DNA from: an uncultured Eubacteriales bacterium
Lineage (GTDB): Bacteria; Bacillota; Clostridia; Lachnospirales; Lachnospiraceae
NCBI GenBank assembly: GCA_949297565.1
Contig: CASFUI010000219.1
Coordinates: 1 to 10,388, forward strand
Length of the DNA: 10,388 nucleotides
Direction of reading: 5' to 3'
The translations under genes and the position numbers were made by a program. Below are positions 5,890-10,388 of the stretch, piece after piece. Positions within the stretch are counted from its first letter, which is position 1; each line of letters starts with the position of its first letter. The notes beneath the pieces are model-generated. The model was not told where the DNA came from and ran no database searches. It saw only the letters and a program-made list of their open reading frames with translations.

Positions 5890-7638
5890 TTATTTATTAT
5901 TGTTTTTTATCTGTCTTATAGCGAGAATTTCACTGTATCTCATAAGTATCTCCTCATAAAAAACAGTTTTTCTTGCTTTTAACCACCACCTATAGCCTAA
6001 ATTAACTGCCGCCATTTTCCACGGTTTATTAGGTCCCGGCCAGTGCAGAACTTTGGGATTTTCTGAAGCCTTTAAATATTCATCTCTCATTTCCAGCGGC
6101 ATGCTGTTTTCTCTCTCCAGCGGATTTAAAGTAGCTTCAAAATTCCAATCTGCAGAAATTTTCTTTATTTTTCCGTCGAAATACGAATTTAAGATGCACT
6201 GTTCGTGACATCTGTACTTTACATCTATCATCTGCAGCATATCTTTAATATATTCGTCTTTAAACAACTCAATGTTCATGAGCATTACGCCTGTGTTGTA
6301 ATATCTGTATGGATCTTCAAGTTTTAAAATATTTTTGGAATATTCTCGTTCCTCTTCACGAGTGTTCAGATTTATTCCCTCCTGAGGCTCAATACACGCA
6401 GCTATCGGCGCATCCTTCAAATCTATTTCATCAAGCTTTGCTATATCGTCTTCAAATATTAAATCTATATCAGTAACTATAACCTTCTTATAGTTTTTCA
6501 TTACCTTCGGAATGACTAGTCTGTAATATGAATTAACAGACAGATAACCCTTCGATGATTTAAGATTAATATTTTCAAAATAGCCGGAAACATTTATAAA
6601 CCTCAAAGAAAAATTATCCGGTAATCCATATTTAAGCTTTTCCTTGTTCACATCCGATATATCATCATTAAATACAACAATATCATAATTATGATTTTTG
6701 TCCGATGAATCTATAATGCTTTGAATATATACGCTTAAATACGGGGCATAAAAATTGCTGCAAGGAACAACTACTGCAGTATAATTATCTTTAAACGCCG
6801 GTTTTGGCTGTATCTCAAACTCCGCATGATGAAGCACTCCCATATCCAGGGCTTTAATTTTTACTTCCGGATGTTTTTCAACGTAATATAATATAAATAC
6901 GTTTAAAATCATTTCTCCTAAATAGGCTACTGTTCTGTATCCCTGACTTGAATAATGTGAGTAATCCATCAAATCGTCTATTTTCTTAAGTACCCCAAAT
7001 AAAAAAGAAGAATACTCGTCAAATATATCCCTGCGCATGACAAACATATTGCATAAATACTCAAATCTGCCCTTTTCAAACGTGGCAACAGCCGTTTTAT
7101 ACTCGGGATATTCCGCTTTCAGCACACTTAGCATCAACTCGTAATTTTCAATGTGCTGTCCTCTCTGCACCATATAATTTTCTCTTACAGACTTATATTT
7201 GTAATTCTCGAAATCATATGCTTTAGGCAGAACAATATCGTATTTATCCATAACTCTGCATATTTTGTCATCACTGAAATATTCAAAATATTCTTCGTCA
7301 AATTTGCTAAATTCATAATAATCTCCGCCATTCAGCCATTTTCTCGACGGTCTCGGCAGCTTTTCATCAAAGAGAAAATGTCTCCTCCAATGCATAAAGC
7401 CTATATATTCAGGATTTCCCAATGCCTCTTGATTTTTCCATGCCCAGTATTGAGCAGACAGTTCACAATATTTATCATTCTGCTCAGAAATATTATCGCC
7501 CGTATCGTCGCCTATCATTCCCTCAAAATTTCTGTCAGCTATGGCTCTTCCCGTCTGAATAGGAACAATAATATCTGTCTTTACATAGGGATGTTCTTCT
7601 TTATATGAAACCAATATCTTGATTTCCGAATTATTCAT
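5890..7638 (-). CDS. Two-domain glycosyltransferase: DUF4422 plus GT8
   Basis: The 582-residue protein appears to join two polysaccharide glycosyltransferase modules. Residues about 1-275 match the DUF4422 type: an ILVSYKE opening, NISEQNDKYCELSAQYWAW at 49-67 and the hallmark HWRRHF at 83-88. Residues about 286-545 match family GT8: AVVVPCSNFY at 288-297, the metal/nucleotide-binding DID at 390-392 (VTDIDLIFEDD), YYNTGVMLMN at 446-455, a DWNFEAT segment at 497-503 and HWPGPNKPW at 532-540, equivalent to the conserved HxxGxxKPW. GT8 enzymes are retaining and usually use UDP-hexoses. No membrane segment is obvious, so it probably works at the cytoplasmic face on a lipid-linked oligosaccharide, perhaps adding two sugars in turn. 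It starts 3 nt after the aldolase gene stop. The donor and acceptor are not known. Confidence 0.85.
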   Translation of the reverse strand: MNNSEIKILVSYKEEHPYVKTDIIVPIQTGRAIADRNFEGMIGDDTGDNISEQNDKYCELSAQYWAWKNQEALGNPEYIGFMHWRRHFLFDEKLPRPSRKWLNGGDYYEFSKFDEEYFEYFSDDKICRVMDKYDIVLPKAYDFENYKYKSVRENYMVQRGQHIENYELMLSVLKAEYPEYKTAVATFEKGRFEYLCNMFVMRRDIFDEYSSFLFGVLKKIDDLMDYSHYSSQGYRTVAYLGEMILNVFILYYVEKHPEVKIKALDMGVLHHAEFEIQPKPAFKDNYTAVVVPCSNFYAPYLSVYIQSIIDSSDKNHNYDIVVFNDDISDVNKEKLKYGLPDNFSLRFINVSGYFENINLKSSKGYLSVNSYYRLVIPKVMKNYKKVIVTDIDLIFEDDIAKLDEIDLKDAPIAACIEPQEGINLNTREEEREYSKNILKLEDPYRYYNTGVMLMNIELFKDEYIKDMLQMIDVKYRCHEQCILNSYFDGKIKKISADWNFEATLNPLERENSMPLEMRDEYLKASENPKVLHWPGPNKPWKMAAVNLGYRWWLKARKTVFYEEILMRYSEILAIRQIKNNNK

Positions 7639-7641
7639 AAC

Positions 7642-9219
7642 CTAATTTTCCTCCAGTCTGATATTTTTAAACGAAGTGACAAACTCAATAAAACATACTT
7701 TTTTAAAATAATTAATCATTTTTTCAATACCGTGATTTTTTTCTTCAACCCAGCCGGAATCCATGTTTATTGTCATTCTGTCATCAATATAATTGTCCGA
7801 CATATTGTATGAATACCCGTCTAAACCAGCAATATATATTTTATTCACGCGGCAATCCGTCAAAAATTTTATAAGCATCAATACTGCATTATCCTCAACG
7901 CCTTTTTCAATGTTAAGATATTCCATATACGGTATTTTATATTTCACACTGTCTTTTATATTTGCAGTTGCTATTACATTCCGGTCCGATAAATCAGCCT
8001 GTCTGAAACGTCTTATGTTGCTTATAAAAATATAGTCAGGGTTGACATTTTTATAGACAAAATTAACTGATATAACCGTAACATTATTATTTTCAGCAAA
8101 ATCAATAATCTTTTCTTTTTCTTTCTCAGCAGATTTTCCCGGTGCAATTAATAATACTTCTTTTCCTTTTAAAGCTTCTTTTAAAATTTCTACACCGTCC
8201 GCTTCCGCGTCCCGGTTATCCAAATAACTGATATAAATATCCGAAATACACCCCTCATCAAACTCATATCTCTTATCCGCCGGTATTTTCTCAAAAATAT
8301 CACACATTTCTTTAAGAGTAAGCGTCTTTTTATTTTCGAGGTAAACAGAATAATACGGATGAACATTGTACTTCGCAGACAAGAAATTAGGAAGGCTGTA
8401 TCCCCAGCCTTTTTTCTCATATAAATCAAGAATAACCTCATCAATTATTTCCAATAAATCTTTTACACAATACTTATTTTCACTTACATTATTTATATAC
8501 TCAGCCATAAGCTCAGTATTGAGATTTCCCGCGCCTCTCCCCATACCGTATACACTCGAGTCAATAATTATATTTCTTAAATCGCCGGCATTATTGATAA
8601 GCCACTCGGCATTCGCACGCGCAAGCTGCATATTATTATGAGCATGAAAACCAATACTAATACTGTCATTCAAATTTGAGGCTGTCATTGAATAAAGCTT
8701 TTTCAGTTCTTCTATTTTCATAGAGCCAAAACTGTCAACTATATAAAACGCATATGGATTTATTTCATTAACTTTTTCAATCAGATTTAAAAATTCCTCG
8801 TCCGTATATCTTAAAGAAACCATAGGCTGTACAAATACCTTATAGCCCTTATCTATAATTTTTTTAGAAACCTCCAATGATGCGTCTAAATCATCTTTAT
8901 GAAAAGCCAGTCTAATTCCGTATAACGTCCCGTCATTTTCAGGAAGCTTATCAAAATCAAACTCGCCGTAATTAGCCATAAGAACAATTTTGGAATTTTT
9001 TTTGTCTTTTATATACCCGCTCACCGCTTCAATACTCTCAAATCTTGAAACATCAGGGTTACCGCAGTCTTTATTCGTCAAAAAGCCGCACTCTACTATA
9101 TCAATCCCCGCATCGCACAGTTTATCGATAATTTTTACTATATTATCCTTCCCAAAACGCCAGTTATTACAGTATCCGCCGTCTCTTAACGTGCAATCAA
9201 GCACCTGTATTTTTTTCAT
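7642..9219 (-). CDS. DRE-TIM aldolase fused to MptE/Maf-like domain
   Basis: This 525-residue fusion starts with a metal-dependent aldolase/acyltransferase barrel of the HMGL-like (DRE-TIM) superfamily. DCTLRDGGY at 8-16 carries the catalytic arginine R12 and metal ligand D13; FHAHNN at 191-196 gives the metal-binding H192 and H194; GMGRGAGNLNTE at 225-236 is the family signature. The barrel is closest in style to 4-hydroxy-2-oxovalerate aldolases, which cleave or form bonds with pyruvate. After a linker (about 285-340), residues about 353-525 look like a Rossmann-type MptE/DUF115 domain: EVLLIAPGKSAE at 354-365, NPDYIFIS at 393-400 and NKIYIAGLDG at 459-468, matching segments of the protein encoded just upstream. 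Its ATG follows AGGAG by six nt, and the gene starts 9 nt after the previous stop. A role in making an acidic 2-keto sugar for the neighbouring CMP-transferase is plausible but inferred. Confidence 0.82.
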   Translation of the reverse strand: MKKIQVLDCTLRDGGYCNNWRFGKDNIVKIIDKLCDAGIDIVECGFLTNKDCGNPDVSRFESIEAVSGYIKDKKNSKIVLMANYGEFDFDKLPENDGTLYGIRLAFHKDDLDASLEVSKKIIDKGYKVFVQPMVSLRYTDEEFLNLIEKVNEINPYAFYIVDSFGSMKIEELKKLYSMTASNLNDSISIGFHAHNNMQLARANAEWLINNAGDLRNIIIDSSVYGMGRGAGNLNTELMAEYINNVSENKYCVKDLLEIIDEVILDLYEKKGWGYSLPNFLSAKYNVHPYYSVYLENKKTLTLKEMCDIFEKIPADKRYEFDEGCISDIYISYLDNRDAEADGVEILKEALKGKEVLLIAPGKSAEKEKEKIIDFAENNNVTVISVNFVYKNVNPDYIFISNIRRFRQADLSDRNVIATANIKDSVKYKIPYMEYLNIEKGVEDNAVLMLIKFLTDCRVNKIYIAGLDGYSYNMSDNYIDDRMTINMDSGWVEEKNHGIEKMINYFKKVCFIEFVTSFKNIRLEEN

Positions 9220-9228
9220 CGGTATCTC

Positions 9229-10275
9229 CTATCTGTTCTTAATTAAATAAACTTCATCATATTCATCTTTAAATACACCTTTTAACCCAACAGGATTAAC
9301 AGATATTATTTCGATGTCCGGATAAAGAGAATCTGCATATTCTTTGAGCTTTTTCCATTTTGAAATCATTATGGAATTATCAAATTGTACTTTTGATTCA
9401 TAAAAATATCCTGAAGAGCAATCACAGCCGACAAGATAAATTCTATCTGGGTGACAATGCAGTATAAACTGAAAAGCAGCGTTCGCCACACTGTCCGCTA
9501 CAAGCGGCTCTCTCTCAATATCATAAGCAATTCTGTTCTGAAGAAGGTCATAAACGTAATACTCGCTCGCCTTTGCTTCATCTACAAAATGTCTCGGTAT
9601 TCTTCTGACATGGCTTGCCTCTTTCGTTCTCATACATGCTTCCATTCTGTTATCAGGTATTCTGCCGAAAAACTTTTTACACTGTCCTGGTCTGTAATTG
9701 ACAATTAATTCCCTCTTTTCATCATCCATATAAAAATCCTGACAAAAAAGATAATCAAGCTTTACATTCTCCAAAAGACAGGCGTTATTGCAGCCGACAT
9801 GAATTGCGCCTTCAATCGGTGTATAATATGCGCTTGTAGGACCGGAGGCGACCAAAACAACCTCCCTTCCTCTGAACGCGTTTCTGTAAGGGCCAAATGT
9901 CTCTTTATGTAATCCCTGACATTGAATTAAATTTTTTAAATTTGCCGTCTCCGCGTAACATTTATTTAATTCATTTTTCATCGAATTAAAAACCATAGAC
10001 TGTTTTGCAACAGAATTTAACTGTGCCACTGTATTCTTATACTCCTCTAACAGAACACGAAATTCTTTAACCGAAATATAATTTTTCTCGCCCACACACC
10101 CGCCAAATAAGTAATATCTTTTCCGGTCTCTGTATGTCTCTGTCTTCCATATTCCCAAAAAGTATTTTTTTACTGTGACCTCCTCTGTATCAGTCCTCTG
10201 ATAAACAGGAATACCGAATATTTTTCTTGAACTGCTCACTCCATCAATTATTTCCCTTTTATAAATAAAACTCAT
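9229..10275 (-). CDS. MptE/DUF115-like protein, possible Maf- or sialyltransferase-like glycosyltransferase
   Basis: The 348-residue protein has three parts. Residues 1-60 hold imperfect short repeats built on FGI/LGI cores (RKIFGIPVYQR at 17-27, KKYFLGIWKT at 36-45, RKRYYLFGG at 51-59). Residues about 65-122 are polar and probably helical or coiled coil. Residues about 128-335 form a Rossmann-like domain with REVVLVASGPTSAYY (137-151, a GPS-type nucleotide loop), LDYLFCQDFY (173-182) and PDRIYLVGCDCSSGYF (276-291). This arrangement is that of the MptE-like/DUF115 domain in Maf flagellin glycosyltransferases, which resemble CMP-sialic acid-dependent enzymes. A CMP-sugar cytidylyltransferase lies 18 nt upstream, which fits a transferase for its product. 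GGGAG is six nt before the ATG. The domain assignment is moderate and the activity is inferred. Confidence 0.65.
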   Translation of the reverse strand: MSFIYKREIIDGVSSSRKIFGIPVYQRTDTEEVTVKKYFLGIWKTETYRDRKRYYLFGGCVGEKNYISVKEFRVLLEEYKNTVAQLNSVAKQSMVFNSMKNELNKCYAETANLKNLIQCQGLHKETFGPYRNAFRGREVVLVASGPTSAYYTPIEGAIHVGCNNACLLENVKLDYLFCQDFYMDDEKRELIVNYRPGQCKKFFGRIPDNRMEACMRTKEASHVRRIPRHFVDEAKASEYYVYDLLQNRIAYDIEREPLVADSVANAAFQFILHCHPDRIYLVGCDCSSGYFYESKVQFDNSIMISKWKKLKEYADSLYPDIEIISVNPVGLKGVFKDEYDEVYLIKNR

Positions 10276-10293
10276 ATTAAACTCCCGTACTTT

Positions 10294-10388
10294 TTACTCA
10301 GCAATATTTTTCATTATCTCATTAACTTTTTTTAAATCGTTTAAGGTATCAACGGCAACAGTATCGGAATCCACCTCAACATACTGGA
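10294..10388 (-). CDS. CMP-sugar (KdsB-like) cytidylyltransferase, C-terminal fragment
   Basis: Only the last 30 codons lie in the window. The visible end reads VEVDSDTVAVDTLNDL, then KKVNEIMKNIAE and a TAA stop at 10296-10294. The VDTxxDLxKV pattern near the terminus is typical of 3-deoxy-manno-octulosonate cytidylyltransferases (KdsB) and related CMP-ulosonate synthetases, which activate an acidic 2-keto sugar with CTP. The next gene begins 18 nt downstream, so they share a transcript. With so short a fragment the exact member is uncertain, and another nucleotidyltransferase is possible. Confidence 0.5.
   Translation of the reverse strand, partial: QYVEVDSDTVAVDTLNDLKKVNEIMKNIAE

Noticed and set aside
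7153..7608. A plus-strand open frame of 151 codons.
   Set aside because: It lies antisense to the DUF4422 half of the glycosyltransferase, has no ribosome binding site that I could see and no recognisable motif.

Overview
The window reads as part of a chromosome from a low-GC Gram-positive bacterium, most likely a Clostridia-type Firmicute. The grounds are strong AGGAGG-type ribosome binding sites before most genes, an AT-rich composition, a YtrA-type GntR regulator with a small ABC exporter, and protein similarities recalled from family knowledge. No search was run, so the taxonomic guess is loose. Every gene I support lies on the minus strand, so transcription runs from high to low coordinates. 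There is no gene-free stretch over 300 bases and I saw no tRNA, rRNA, CRISPR array or insertion sequence.

Region A (10388 down to about 1850) is the 3' part of a surface-polysaccharide operon. In order of transcription it holds: the tail of a KdsB-like CMP-sugar cytidylyltransferase; a protein with a Maf/sialyltransferase-like (MptE/DUF115-type) domain; a DRE-TIM metal-dependent aldolase fused to a second copy of that domain; a DUF4422-GT8 double-domain glycosyltransferase; glucose-1-phosphate cytidylyltransferase; CDP-glucose 4,6-dehydratase; an SDR-type reductase or epimerase; and a UDP-galactopyranose mutase homologue. Gaps are 18 nt or less, one gene pair overlaps by 1 nt, and a strong hairpin terminator closes the operon.

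Region B (about 1850 down to 1) is a separate operon. A near-consensus sigma-A promoter, overlaid by a symmetric four-half-site operator, drives a GntR/YtrA-type repressor, an ABC ATPase and an ABC-2 permease. The permease runs off the left edge.

Functionally, region A appears to build and transfer cytidine-activated sugars. The right half suggests an acidic, CMP-linked 2-keto sugar: aldolase, CMP transferase and a sialyltransferase-like fold. The left half makes CDP-4-keto-6-deoxyglucose, then probably reduces it and perhaps contracts it to a furanose with the mutase. The usual 3-dehydrase for 3,6-dideoxyhexoses is absent from the window. The most unusual elements are the aldolase/MptE-like fusion next to a stand-alone homologue of its C-terminal domain, and the rfbF-rfbG-SDR-mutase cassette.
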